The position numbers were made by a program, and so were the translations under genes. Positions 23,827-36,130 of a stretch of DNA of 64,000 nucleotides are shown here, piece after piece (position 1 is the stretch's first letter; each line of letters begins with the position of its first letter). Source of the stretch: Zasmidium citrigriseum (lineage: Eukaryota; Ascomycota; Dothideomycetes; Mycosphaerellales; Mycosphaerellaceae); contig NHNW01000059.1 of NCBI GenBank assembly GCA_002786025.1, positions 124,001-188,000 on the forward strand. The letters run 5' to 3'. Below the pieces are notes generated by a model. It ran no database searches. It saw only the letters and a program-made list of their open reading frames with translations, and was not told where the DNA came from.

Positions 23827-26092
23827 CTTCGAACAAGATCAATCGCTCCAAAACACAACGCTACAATCGACGATGTTTCGAACGCTGAGATCAAACGTTT
23901 GGTATGCTTTCGGCATCAAAGAAAGCAAACAAGAAATATACCAAGACATCGCAACCCGTTGAGAAACGCAAGTCAAGTCGTCGATGCATCACCATGGCCA
24001 GCGTAGAGATCACCTCGATCGATGCAACATCAACGAGGCACTTGTGTGGCTGTGACCGTCTGGTCGGAACGGACACTTCTGCATGCCATGCACCCTGCCA
24101 ATCCTCCGGGCATGGCATCGGTGCTGCACCGTCGATCTAGTGCACCCGGCAGCTACTGAAGATCAAGTCAACGCGGAAAGGGTCCTTCCCGCGCTCTGCC
24201 TCTAGCCTCAACTCGTTCACTCCCTATCCCAAACTCCGACAACAGAAGCATTCTCTGAATCAGGACGACGCTCAGATGACATTCCGACATTCGCTCGTCC
24301 ATCGCGAAGAAGCGCGAGATTTATACTCCTTCAACGTAAACCTTGGCAGGAAGAAACAGCCCCAAAGTCTATCATCGGAGTATCTACGAAGTGGATAAGG
24401 AACTTGGCGACATCCAAGCTTCATCACTCCATTGGAGCATTCTTATCTCCCATCTTGGCAGTCTGATGCGCGATGTTATCAGATCATCACATGCCTCATG
24501 TACAATGTCCTCAGCCAAGGGCGTCTTTTCTGTTGTTGAGACGTCGTCGTCACAGCATCTGAACGAATCGCAAAGTCGTTCGGGCACTTTCTCGTAAGGC
24601 GAGCAGACATTCGCCAAGTTCAGCGCCGTTGAGCAAGACCTCTCGCTTCTACGAAGGTTGTTAATGTGGATGTGACGTGTTGTGTCGTGTCGATGGTCGT
24701 GATCGTGAAGAGAAGAAAGACTTCAAACTACTCATCGTAATGGTCATCCATGTGGTGCATCGAAAGGATTATTCGACGACCGTCACAATGAAATTCAAGA
24801 CCGTTCCCTCGTTCAGCGTGGTTGAGCGAGAGGTCTCGCTTCGGGAAACGCAATCGCCATGATTCAAAGAGCCGATGTATGTCATATCACCAGTCGTGAT
24901 CATGGGCTGAGAAAGAGTTCAACGACAGCTTCAGCCTCTGATGTCTGCGGTCGACAACGTGTGCACTGCATGTGTATTATGAACCGAGCTGCTGAGTGAT
25001 ATCAATGGCTCAGCCGCCAAGAAGCTCACGCCGCAAGCCTTCGTCGAAAGCTTTTCACCCTCTATGGTTATCGCGGACTCCGTCGTATCGCGAGCAAAAG
25101 CCGCAGTGAGTATAGGCTCAAACGTAGCTCGAAGTGTGTGGATGACACCAAGGTCCCTGACATCTTCGTGCGCGCACCTCCTTCATACCGTCTCGTACAG
25201 CTGCTGTTCTCAACGATCGATATATCGGCCTGAGCGAGATATACACGGCTTCGGTCAGAAAAGGCAATTTAAGTCTTGTGGTTGGAGGCAGTGTCGTTCG
25301 GAGACCGAAGTGGATTCATGAGTTTGTACAAGACCTTGGCGTACAGAAACAACAAGAAACTCGCTCATCTTTGGGTATGTCCAGATTGCGATGTCGAGAG
25401 CTTCGGCTTCCTTCCAGCTTACCGAAAGGCTTGGATAAGAATCCCGAATCGAGGGCTTGCTTTCGAAGAATGCTTGTCGTCAGTCAAAACGATTCTCTCA
25501 TCTTCATCATCACCGTACAGAAATGAAAGTAGGGAGATTTCACCAACACGTGCAAAACAACAGGCTTCCCATCGTCGTCTCGAGTCACCCAAAAACTTGC
25601 GCAACCCCCACGACATGCAAAAGCGATTGGACGGCGATCTTTACGGCTCGTCGCATCCCACCCGTAAGCACCCGAGGTATTGCGTTTGAATAGACTTTGT
25701 CACACCAAGAACTCTTATCTTGCTGCCAAGCGACGCCGTCTGATGTTTGAGCGGATTCTGCTACTTCCGGATTAGTCGACTGCGGAAAGGCTGTGCGGGA
25801 GGTTGATTGGCTGAAGATGTGACTGAAAGGGAAAGTACAGATCCACAGGGCCGGTTGATGTTGCCTTGTATGTTAGTGCTGTTGGATGTCTGCATTGCGG
25901 GAGAAATCTCGGTGAGAGATGCAAAGAGCATTTGAGCAGATGTGAATGGTCCTTCGGAAGAACGCCAAGGACAACTTGGATCGCCAATGATTGTGAACAA
26001 CTCGAAACAACAGATATCAATCTACAGACGCTACATCAGACAGAACAGCAAACAGAGCCCGTCACCACTCGTCACCCATCCATCACTACACA
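23827..26092. other. Long gap right of the cluster
   Basis: 2.27 kb without an intact gene. Open frames are short and mutually overlapping. A short protein-like stretch at about 24990-25360 is listed separately as a possible relic. The remainder shows no domain, repeat or terminal inverted repeat that I could see. Confidence 0.5.
24990..25360 (+). pseudogene. Possible degraded coding segment, family unknown
   Basis: Three frame-shifted plus-strand pieces look protein-like. The first contains KKLTPQAFVESFSP and ends before a GTGAGT at about 25107. The second contains DDTKVPDIFVRAPPSYRLVQ and stops at TGA near 25228. One base out of phase, the third contains GNLSLVVGGSVVRRPKWIHEF. No intact start-to-stop model with good splice sites joins them. 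This may be a decayed gene, or chance. I do not recognise the family. Confidence 0.25.
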
Positions 26093-27404
26093 TTACAACT
26101 TCGGCACATAAGCCTCCCCCCTAAACAAAGGCTGCGCCGTCGTCAACACACTAACCTTCTCGACCTTATCCCCCTCATTAAAAACCTCCGCCTCATTAAC
26201 GCCCCCGGGATGCTGGATCCTCTTCCTCACACCACCAGTTTCAACATCTTCCAACTCAGGCAGGCCCCTCGCCTCCCTGGCAAGCGTACTCGCCACAGTG
26301 CCAGGGTAAGAAAGTGCAGCGCTCAAAGCAATCGTGCCGGTAAGTTGACAGCTCGGGTGCGGCTTGCCGAGACTGTAAGGCACGACGCGGATGTCGGTGT
26401 CTGGGCCAGGTGGGTAGAGAAGGGCGATTTTGGGGATGGGGCGGAGGGTGTGTGCCTCCTCTGTGGTTGCGGCGATGCCCATGCGGACGGAGGCTTCGCA
26501 GCGGATGGCTTCCATTAGGGAGAGAAATTTGGCGTCCGCGTGGCCGAGGTCTAGTACGGTATCGGGAAGAGACGTAGCATCGACGAAGACGAAAGGGTTG
26601 GCGGCGTCGATGAGGCTGACTCTCGCCGAGATTTGGTCCCGAATATCGGCTACGGAGACGGTGATGTGTTCGGAGGCTTTGCCAGAGGGGTAGAACTTTC
26701 GGGGGCCGACGGTACCGGCGGGGTTGAGCCAGGCCATTTGGAGGGGCGAGCCGGTGCCTGAGTAGCCGCTGATGCGGTGGGTGCCGTTAGGGTTGTAGCG
26801 GCCTGCTTTGTCGACGGCGAGGGTTTGTTCGATGATGGCGCCGGTGTTGGTGTCGTGAACGCGGACGATGGCCTAGCACTGCGGTCAGCATCAAAGATCA
26901 TGTACATCGACAAGAAGAACTCACATCATCCTTCCTCCTCTTGGGCGTAACCAGCCTCTCATCAAGAGCAAAAGGTCCAACACCACTACAGATATTCCCA
27001 CAACTCCCTGACATATCAACCCGATTCTCCCCAACCACAACCTGAGCAAATGTGTAATCGACATCAGCATCAGGTCTCGACGAAGGAGCAATGATGGCAG
27101 CCTTGGACGTCGTGGAGGTTGCACCGCCAACACCGTCCAGTTGACGTCGATCGCCATTGTGAGAGCCCATGATCGCACTGATGATACCGGGCCAAGTATC
27201 TTTCGACTTCGGTAGGTGGCGAGCATGCAGAAAGACACCCCTTGATGTACCAGCCCGCATCAACACCGCAGGAACAGCAGGGGAGCTCCTAACAGGTTTC
27301 GATGAAGCGGGCGAAGCAAGGAGTTCCGCTGTGGGTGTAGCCATGAACTGTTCGATGGCGCTGGTGACTCTGCCAGCGAGAGAAGGGATACGAGAGACGG
27401 CCAT
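26093..27404 (-). CDS. PrpF/DUF453-family isomerase (methylaconitate or methylitaconate isomerase-like)
   Basis: Two exons (27404-26925, 26872-26093) with a 52-nt intron give 419 residues. The diaminopimelate-epimerase-like fold of PrpF is clear: VLMRAGTSRGVFLHARHLP near the N-terminus, QLDGVGGATSTTSKAAI, DADVDYTFAQV, and MSGSCGNICSGVGPFAL with the conserved active-site cysteine. The second half has SGSGSP-like turns (SGYSGTGSP) and PKIALLYPP. Family members shift double bonds in unsaturated tricarboxylic acids (2-methylcitrate cycle) or related dienoic acids. No signal peptide is present, so it should be cytosolic or mitochondrial. It is divergent from the MFS gene at 27998, a hint that the pair handles one organic acid. 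Confidence 0.9.
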
Positions 27405-27997
27405 TTTGCAACAATAACAACAATCAGAAGATGGATTGAAAGACTCGAGACGATGCGGGTCTGCTGGCAGGGCTCCATACTCTTATTATTGTGGACCATT
27501 CTGGGGGCAGTCGATACCAAGAGTCTTGATGGCGAGATCTGGGTCGGCCTGCGACGAACATCGAAGCCGTCGTGTTGCATCATTGCCCTGCTCTGCGTTG
27601 CCAACCCACACCACCAAAACCATCATCGTCGTCGCTCTCCCTGATCACAAGCAACGGAGAGGACCCTGGGCCTTCGGACAGACAGCCACACCCGTTGAGG
27701 AGCTAGCGCGGCAGCTGCTGTAGTCTAAATAGACTTTCGATCGAGGCGCAGACGGAGCCTTGGCCGCACCTCTCGACGTACAGAACTCCGAACGGCTTGG
27801 CTGATGGCATAGCTTGTGACGATGTGGTAGATCACCAAGGTAGCTCGCATCGGGAGATTCTGTCTCCAGCTTTGGTGAGTTTCACGTGTGGCTTCCAGTC
27901 TGATAAAGCGCGCAGAACAGCTTTCGAGCTGTTGGAAACTTCTCTCGAACCAAAGCCGCCCGAACTTTTCTTCACCAGCTCTGTGTTTCTGAGCAGC
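27405..27997. promoter_or_regulatory. Divergent promoter between PrpF-like gene and MFS transporter
   Basis: 593 bp shared upstream region. A pyrimidine-rich ACAATAACAACAATC lies close to the PrpF-like start. An open frame continues upstream of the MFS start but contains no better ATG in a conserved context. Confidence 0.4.
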
Positions 27998-29904
27998 ATG
28001 TCTTCGAAGCAAGCTGCGGCCGAGGGCCAACTTGTGGACCAGACGAATATCTTGCCCAGGGGTCGATTGTTGATTCTTTATGCGACTTTGTCGTTGTCGC
28101 TCTTCATTTGCTACGCCGACCAGAATGGTATCGCTGTGGCCCTGCCGACTATCGCTCGGGAGTTCAATGCTGCCGATACGATCTCGTGGGCCGGGACGTC
28201 GGCTTTGATTGCCAACACTGTCTTCCAGGTCTTGTATGGCCGACTGTCCGACATTGTACGTCCAAGAAGTGATCGAGACTGTCCTGCAACATATACTGAC
28301 GTCCAGCCTCTGCTTGAAGTTCGGTCGCAAGGTCATCTACCTCGCAGCAATCGCCCTCCTCGTCGTCGCCGACGTATTATGTTCGGTGGCACCAAACCAA
28401 TATGCCCTCTACGTCTTCCGAGCATTGGCGGGTATCGCCAATGGGGGCGTGAATAGCCTGACGATGGTTCGTATCCTCCCGATCGACTTGCTGCTTTGCC
28501 TGACCTCCGAACCCTCCTGATAAGCTTGCTGCTTTGTCGAGCCTTCTTGAGCTCATCAATCATTCAACACCTTAGCTGACGGTACTTCCAGATGATCGTC
28601 TCCGACGTCGTAACCCTCCAACAACGCGGCAAATACCAAGGCATCCTCGGCGCCTTCATCGGCCTCGGAAACACATTCGGGCCCCTCGTAATGGCCGCCT
28701 TCGCCCAGAACACCACCTGGCGAGGCTTCTTCTACCTGCTCGCGCCTATGGGAGCCCTCTGCGCAATATCCGGGTGGTTCTTAGTTCCCAATAAGCCCGT
28801 CCAGGGGAGTGCGATGGAGAAGGTGAAGTTGATTGACTGGTGGGGGATCTTGACGGGGACGGCGGCGGTGGTGTTTTTGCTGATACCGATTTCTGGGGGT
28901 GGAGCGTATTTTGAGTGGGGGTCGGCGATGGTTATCTCGATGCTGACGATTGGGAGTGTTGCTGCGTTGGCGTTTGTTGCTGTGGAGCGGTGGGTTGCTA
29001 GGTTGCCGATGACTCCTCGTAAGTATTGTATCCTTTGAATCTGGATACGGGCTGATTGTTGTCAGTGTCCATGTTCAGCAGCACTCCCATTGCAGCCATG
29101 CTGTCGCAGAACTTCCTCTTCGGGATGGCCTATTACTCGGAGCTCTATTATCTGCCGCTGTATCTGGAGAACGTGCGCGGGTATACACCACTGGTATCAG
29201 CAGCCCTAACTGTTCCACTGGTGATTGCTCAAGCTGCCATAAGCGCAGTCTCTGGTCAATACATCAGTCGACTCGGTCGCTACGGCGAGGTCCTGTGGAG
29301 CGGCTTCGCTATGTGGACTCTCGGCGCCGGGCTTATGATCATGTTCAATCGCAGCACGCCCGTCGTGGGAATCGTCTTCATCAGCTTGGTGACCGGCCTC
29401 GGCGTAGGCAACGTCTTCCAGCCGATCCTCGTGGCCTTGCAAGCACACGCACCGAAACCTCAGCGAGCCGTCATCATCTCGAACCGAAATTTCCTGCGAT
29501 CGCTTGGTGGTGCTGTCGGCCTTGCCATCAGTGCTGCAGTAATGCAAGCTTCGTTGACTGCCGCATTGCCTCCTGAGCTGTCGGAGGTTGCGAGCAGTAG
29601 CTACTCGCGGGTCAGCTTGGAGGCGTACGGCCCTGAGCAGAGAGAGGTGATCTTGAATGCGTACAGCTCTGCACTGAGGACAGTCTTCATCTGGTTGACA
29701 CCGCTTGTAGCGCTGTGCCTTATCCTTTGCCTTCTGGTGAAGGACAGAGGGCTCGAGCAGAAGGAAGCCCCCAAAGAGAAACCAGCGGATGTTGAAAGCG
29801 ATGAGAAGGCTCTCGAGGAGAAGCCATCGGATGCTGAGAGTGACAAGGAAGTTTCTCAAGAACGACCATCGGATATCGAGAATGGGCGTTCTGGTTCTGC
29901 GTGA
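27998..29904 (+). CDS. MFS transporter, DHA2-like (about 14 spans)
   Basis: Four exons (27998-28255, 28320-28466, 28592-29018, 29066-29904) give 556 residues. The first half has LFICYADQNGIAVALPTIA and the MFS A-motif GRLSDIFGRKV, completed only when the first intron ends at TTGAAG (28319). The third exon adds MMIVSDVV, QRGKYQG and GNTFGPLV, which are typical of the drug:H+ antiporter-2 group. The last exon supplies the remaining spans and a 50-residue cytosolic tail. The tail repeats a Glu/Asp-rich unit about three times (EKPADVESD, EKPSDAESD, ERPSDIENG). Its substrate is unknown; the divergent PrpF-like gene suggests an organic acid. In exon 3 wobble bases switch abruptly from C to G/T at about 28800. 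Confidence 0.9.
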
Positions 29905-31084
29905 GCAATAAAGTTCTTTGAGCGAATTAGAAATCCAGCGTTATCGTAATCTGTCGATGTCACCATAGAGGACGTCTGCTTCCAGCTGACAATAGAGATG
30001 ACTGACATCACCATTTCCTTCGCTGCTACAGCACCATCGTGTCGTGTAAGCGAAAGATCGAAGACTGCCAAGTCAAAACAACCAGAAGCACTTCGCGCTG
30101 GAACTCCTATCCAGTCGCGGTGTGCTGTCGTCGACGCGCTCACGTTGCTTGTGGTTCAGACGGTTGAAGTGGAGTCTTGAGCAAGTCTCAATGTTCCAGA
30201 CTGCAAGACATGGTGGCTATTTCGAGATTAGTTACGGAGCTTGCGCCGAAGTGAAGACCTGTTCAGAACCAAGCCGGTGATGCTGGATCTGTGGTTGCGT
30301 CGATGCAGGGCGATGGAGAGCGTCGGTAAGGCGTTCGTAGCCATTTCGCACTGTAGTCGATTCTCGAAGCGCTCTTCTCCCCTGGAATGAACTGAGAACC
30401 ATACTTTCTTTTTTGCGAGGTAAACAAAAACGATGTCTCTGACATTGAGAGATCTCGTCATCGCTGTCAAAGTGCTGCAAGCGAGGTATTCAGTTGTAAA
30501 ACAGTAATCTTGCGAACCAAAAGCTTCCTCCATGACAGCCGATGAACCAGAGGCAGAGGTGTAACGCACGTGCAGTGATGCGGTTGCAGTGGTTCAGTAT
30601 AGGAGGAAATCATGCGAAGGATCTGGCAGCCTCGCCGATTGGACTCCTTCCCGCTGCATTTCATGGGTGAGTGAAGCGCTACCACTCTTGGCATCAGGGA
30701 TATAGGCTCAGGATCCGCTCATGGCCTACATGAAACATACCGCACATGCTCCGGGACCGTTGGCCGTATTGCTTTACCAGACAGTCGCGAGCATTGTTGT
30801 CCATCAACATGCTGTGATCCAGAGAACTCCCAGGCCAAGCGACCAGATCCAGCGAGACAATGATGTCGTGCAACAACACAGCCTGAGCGATCGCAATCAC
30901 AAGCCCCTCTGCGTATTGCCTCGAATAGTCGACAAAGGAGCAGACAAGATGGTATAAGTAACAGCATCTCGTCCTCCCAATAGTCTATCATCAGCATCAC
31001 AATCACTCAAGCCTTCCAAACCAACTCACCAACCACCAACACTCGACTCTTTCAGTCAAAACCACTCGCTTCAACTCAGCAAAA
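29905..31084. other. Intergenic region upstream of the hydrophobin
   Basis: 1.18 kb without a convincing gene. The last 80 bases form a CA- and CT-rich leader typical of highly expressed fungal genes. Nothing else recognisable is present. Confidence 0.5.
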
Positions 31085-31498
31085 ATGCAGTTCACCATCT
31101 ACACCATCTTGGCCGTCGCCGCCACTGCCTTCGCCCTCCCCACCGAGTCGGGCTCCTCCTCCGGTGGCAGCGGCACTTGCGCTGAGGGATCTCAGATCTC
31201 TTGCTGTGTCACTGACAGCAGCGACAGCGGTGCTGCCGGCAACGTCCTCGGTGGCAGCTGCTTGCTCGACCAGGTCAGCTTGTTGTCTGGTCAGTCGAGA
31301 ATCATACCGCCGAGAAAATCAACACAAGCTAACTCTTCTCAGCCCTCGACAACCAGTGCCCAGCTGGCAACACCTTCTGCTGCCCCACCAACCAGGACGG
31401 CACCCTCAACATCAACCTCTCCTGCATTCCTGGTAAGTCCCGCATGAAGATTTCTGGCTCCGGTCATTTGCTAACGGCCTGCTCCAGTCAACGCTTAA
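31085..31498 (+). CDS. Hydrophobin
   Basis: Three exons (31085-31289, 31343-31432, 31488-31498) give 101 residues. A secretory signal ([19 protein letters not shown]) is followed by a Ser/Gly-rich spacer and eight cysteines in the hydrophobin order C-CC-C-C-CC-C. The spacing is C-x7-CC-x17-C-x14-C-x6-CC-x13-C, which falls in the class I range and not the tight class II pattern. The mature protein of about 80 residues should assemble at air-water interfaces and coat spores or hyphae. The last exon encodes only four residues (VNA plus a split codon), so it is easily missed. No gene next to it is related in function. Confidence 0.9.
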
Positions 31499-32222
31499 AT
31501 GCAGCAACCGGTCTTCCGGTGGGATCTCGGATGGGCGAATGAACATGGGACTTCGATTCTGGCGCAAGACTCTGGGAGAGTGAGCTATTCACTCGTTTGA
31601 CATCCCTGGTGGTTGGTGTTTGTAATGATGTAAAACATGAGCTTGATAATGGATGAGTTTGCCTACGTGGCAGCTTGACACCCGATGCTGTTTGTCAAGA
31701 TCATCTCACTTTTCCACCTCGCCTACCCGTCTGATATCCTTATTCGGTCTTCCCATTCTCACTTGGATTGCGATGCTATGCAAGCTTGACATGGACAGCC
31801 TCTCAGCAGACGGCAGTCTTGCGTAGAGAGTCGCCATTCCAGTAGCTTCCTTCGAATATCAGCAGCTCAAGGTTGACCGCGATACTGGAGTCCATGGTCT
31901 TGATGGGTTTGCCGTTCGGTGTCTCCGACAATGGTTTGGTTGTTGAGATGTTAGGAGAGAAGACGGATGTGTGCTGTTGGTTCCGCCTCGAGCTCGCGTC
32001 AAATAGACTCTCGGCTAGGCCCGGAGCTAGCCTCACTACCGCGCGACATCTTTATCGATTTTGCGTGGCGTGTGGACGTCACTTGGGAATTTCTCAGCAA
32101 CAACCACCAACTCTTCAATCACCACCCCGGACGACAATTCCATAGAACGATCACGATACCGTCCTCACAAGAAAGATCCACTCGAAAGACCTACACCTGA
32201 AAGACCGCACACTACCGCCAAG
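31499..32222. other. Intergenic region upstream of NMD3
   Basis: 724 bp. The NMD3 reading frame stays open back to about 32061, but no ATG lies in it before 32223. No RNA gene or repeat was seen. Confidence 0.5.
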
Positions 32223-33791
32223 ATGTCGATGGACATCGACTCGTCCGTCCCGCTCCCCGCACATCGCCCTACCACCGCCGCCACCGTCCTCTGCTACCAG
32301 TGCGGCGCTCCGATCGATGGCACGCAACCCGGTGGAGCGCTCTGCTCCGACTGTCTGAAGCTCACCGTCGACATCACCTCCAACATCGAGCGCGATGGCG
32401 TATTACACATGTGCCGAGACTGTGACAGATGGCACTCCCCACCCACCTCTTGGGTTGTCGCTGCGCCCGAATCGAGAGAACTGCTCGCACTTTGCCTGCG
32501 AAAACTCAGAGGATTGAACAAGACTCGGATAATAGACGCCTCCTTCATCTGGACCGAACCGCATTCGAGACGAGTCAAGCTGAAGATTACGGTGCAGCAA
32601 GAGGCAGAGCAAGGAACGATATTACAGCAGACATTCGACGTCGAGTTCGTGCAGCAATATAAGCAGTGTCCCGACTGCCAGAAGTCATACACCCACAACG
32701 TCTGGCGAGCAGTCGTGCAAGTACGGCAGAAGGTCCCTCACAAGCGGACGTTCTTGTACCTGGAACAGCTCATCCTGAAGCAAGGCGCACACAAAGAGAC
32801 GATCAACATTAAGGAGGTACCGAACGGCATAGATTTCTTCTTTGCGCAACGGAATCATGCAGAGAAGTTTGTCGATTTCCTGCACTCAGTGACCCCCGTC
32901 AAGACGAAGAAGGCCCAGGAATTGATTTCCATGGACGTGCACACCTCAGACAAGCGATACAAATTCACATTCTCATGCGAGCTGGTACCAATATGCAAGG
33001 ACGACTTGGTAGCGCTGCCCATCAAGATCGCCAAGCAGATTGGCAACATCCCACCGCTCACGCTCTGCTACCGAGTTGGCACTGCAGTCAACTTCCTTGA
33101 CCCCAACACCCTACAAGTCGCCGATCTCAGCACACCGGTCTACTGGAGGCAACCATTCGCGCCTCTCGCAGACGTCCAAGAATTGGTTGAATTCATTGTC
33201 ATGGACATCGAACCCATCGGACCCGAGCGAGGCCGCTTTCTACTCGCCGATGCCACCGTAGCCCGAGCTTCCGACTTGGGCGTCAACGACACCACCTACC
33301 TCGTACGAACGCATCTCGGTAACGTACTCAAACCCGGTGACACTGCCATGGGCTACCATCTGACTGGCACTCAATTCAACAACCCCAACTTCGAGGCTAT
33401 CGAAGAGTCAAAGCAATACTCAGGTCAAATACCCGACGTGGTACTCGTCAAGAAGCACTACGAGCGCAAGAAGAACAAGGGCGCGAACCAGCGAAACTGG
33501 AAGCTGAAGCGTATGGCGAGAGAAGAGAGCGAAATGAAGCCTCGGAAGCAAGATCAGGACCGAGATGAGCACGACTACGAGCAGTTCTTGCAAGACCTGG
33601 AGGCTGATCCTGAGCTGAGATCGAATCTCAACATGTACAGGAATCACAATGTGCAACAGAGAGCAGCGATGGAGATGGACACGGACGGTGAGGAGGATGA
33701 TGAGGGTCTGGAGATTCCGATGGACCAGCTGATTGATGAAATGGAGGACATGGGTATGGATGACATGGATGAGGACGAAGATGACGAGTAG
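32223..33791 (+). CDS. NMD3: 60S ribosomal export adaptor NMD3
   Basis: Single exon, 522 residues, close to the yeast length of 518. NMD3 binds late pre-60S particles and carries them through the nuclear pore by recruiting exportin Crm1. The N-terminal zinc-binding region shows four CxxC pairs (CYQC, CSDC, CRDC, CPDC). The middle has the conserved IKEVPNGIDFFF and FLHSVTPVKTKKAQELI stretches. The C-terminal 150 residues turn basic (HYERKKNKG, NWKLKRMARE), then strongly acidic (DMDEDEDDE at the end). Hydrophobic residues among the acidic ones (LEIPMDQLIDEMEDMGM) fit the leucine-rich nuclear export signal. The start at 32223 is the first ATG of the frame. This is a housekeeping gene with conventional codon use. 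Confidence 0.97.
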   Translation: MSMDIDSSVPLPAHRPTTAATVLCYQCGAPIDGTQPGGALCSDCLKLTVDITSNIERDGVLHMCRDCDRWHSPPTSWVVAAPESRELLALCLRKLRGLNKTRIIDASFIWTEPHSRRVKLKITVQQEAEQGTILQQTFDVEFVQQYKQCPDCQKSYTHNVWRAVVQVRQKVPHKRTFLYLEQLILKQGAHKETINIKEVPNGIDFFFAQRNHAEKFVDFLHSVTPVKTKKAQELISMDVHTSDKRYKFTFSCELVPICKDDLVALPIKIAKQIGNIPPLTLCYRVGTAVNFLDPNTLQVADLSTPVYWRQPFAPLADVQELVEFIVMDIEPIGPERGRFLLADATVARASDLGVNDTTYLVRTHLGNVLKPGDTAMGYHLTGTQFNNPNFEAIEESKQYSGQIPDVVLVKKHYERKKNKGANQRNWKLKRMAREESEMKPRKQDQDRDEHDYEQFLQDLEADPELRSNLNMYRNHNVQQRAAMEMDTDGEEDDEGLEIPMDQLIDEMEDMGMDDMDEDEDDE

Positions 33792-34186
33792 AGGAGCGGA
33801 GATCTTTGAACGCATGCACGAATGGCGGATGGAGATGGATCAGGGTCGAGGTCTAAATGGCCCCAAAGGCGACTTTGGCGCTTGTCACCCACGAAGCAAT
33901 GATAGCATCGAGCAATGTCGACAAATCCGGGGGCGTTGGACGTCAGGCACAGCCAGAATCTGCCCAACACAGTGCAGAAAATCTGTCGAAGTCTGCCCAC
34001 GATTTCAGATTCTGCCCTCTGGGCGGATCAACATGTGCTCTATTGCACCACGACGAGACGCCCGGCTGAATCGCCGTCAATGGTTGACGAACTCTCCCGA
34101 ATCCGTCAAAGCGCACAGCATGACAGGAGTCATATCGTTGTTCTGCTGCGAGGCATTAGTTAACCAGCTACGTACTCGCTACAGGT
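33792..34186. other. Convergent intergenic gap
   Basis: 395 bp between the 3' ends of NMD3 and the decarboxylase. No structure beyond presumed terminators. Confidence 0.4.
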
Positions 34187-35369
<1,183 letters not shown>

Positions 35370-36130
35370 GATGAATGACGTGTATGGGAAAGGTTTGAGG
35401 AGAGCATCGCTGTGCCGGAGTGTTTTCTATTTCTTTTATGCCGATGGACGGTGCTGCGAGGCTGAAGCTGTATGCCACTCTCGTGTGTTGCCCGAATAGG
35501 CTGGGAATTCGATACGACTTGTTGATTGGCCAAAGGTTGATACTTTTCCTGTCGTCCGATCTTGCAATTCAAAGACTACACTGACTAAAGATTACAGGAA
35601 TACCACACCGCATCAGTCATCAACGCCGGCCGAGCCATGCCTGTTCCTTGCATCGACCTCCATGACATGATGCTCAACAAGCGCTTCTCACCAGTGTGCC
35701 AAACAGAAAGTATTGTCTCGAAATGATGACTATTTCAAGAACATGACGGGACGATGGCTTCATCTGCACGGGGTCGATTCGCGACAAGTATGTGTAGCAT
35801 CATCTTTTAGCTCGGCCGCACAGGTAATGCTTCCTCGCTGGCACATCGTTCTAAAATCATGAACCACTCGACGCTTTTCCACCTTGTGACGGTTTGAGAC
35901 TAACACGAGGTAGAGAAAGAGTCTTCATCGCCAAGGTGAAATGAACGAAGATTGAGAGGTAAATGACATTATGACGCTAGGCATGTGAAAAGGCGGTTAC
36001 GTCAGCGGGGCGTCTGGCGGGGCGGCGGCATGCATGCCGTAGTTTGTGTAACCGGTCAATCTCTTCACCTCTTCATCCTGAACACGTTCATTAGCGCTCC
36101 GCGAGAACATCGATTCTCATGTAAACCCCC
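35370..36130. other. Intergenic region before the small-protein array
   Basis: 761 bp. No gene seen. It holds the conserved promoter element at 35973-36010, which is also found before other genes of the array. Confidence 0.5.
35973..36010 (+). promoter_or_regulatory. Conserved array promoter element, copy A
   Basis: GACGCTAGGCATGTGAAA, six bases, then TTACGTCAGCGGG. It ends 121 bp before the ATG at 36131. The same two blocks recur before the genes at 37287 and 39196. TTACGTCA is a bZIP/CRE-like site. Confidence 0.65.

Noticed and set aside
23904..24140. 78-codon frame divergent from the mitochondrial carrier, with several Cys
   Set aside because: Too short, no recognised motif, and no conserved splice sites.
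29206..29859. 217-codon antisense frame in the DHA2 transporter
   Set aside because: Mirror of a long coding exon whose sense frame shows transporter spans.
31085..31498. Class II hydrophobin
   Set aside because: Class II proteins have C-x9-10-CC-x11-C-x16-C-x8-9-CC-x10-C; the spacing here is 7-17-14-6-13.
33420..33815. Leu/Val/Ile-rich antisense frame that looks like membrane spans
   Set aside because: It is the complement of the acidic tail of NMD3.
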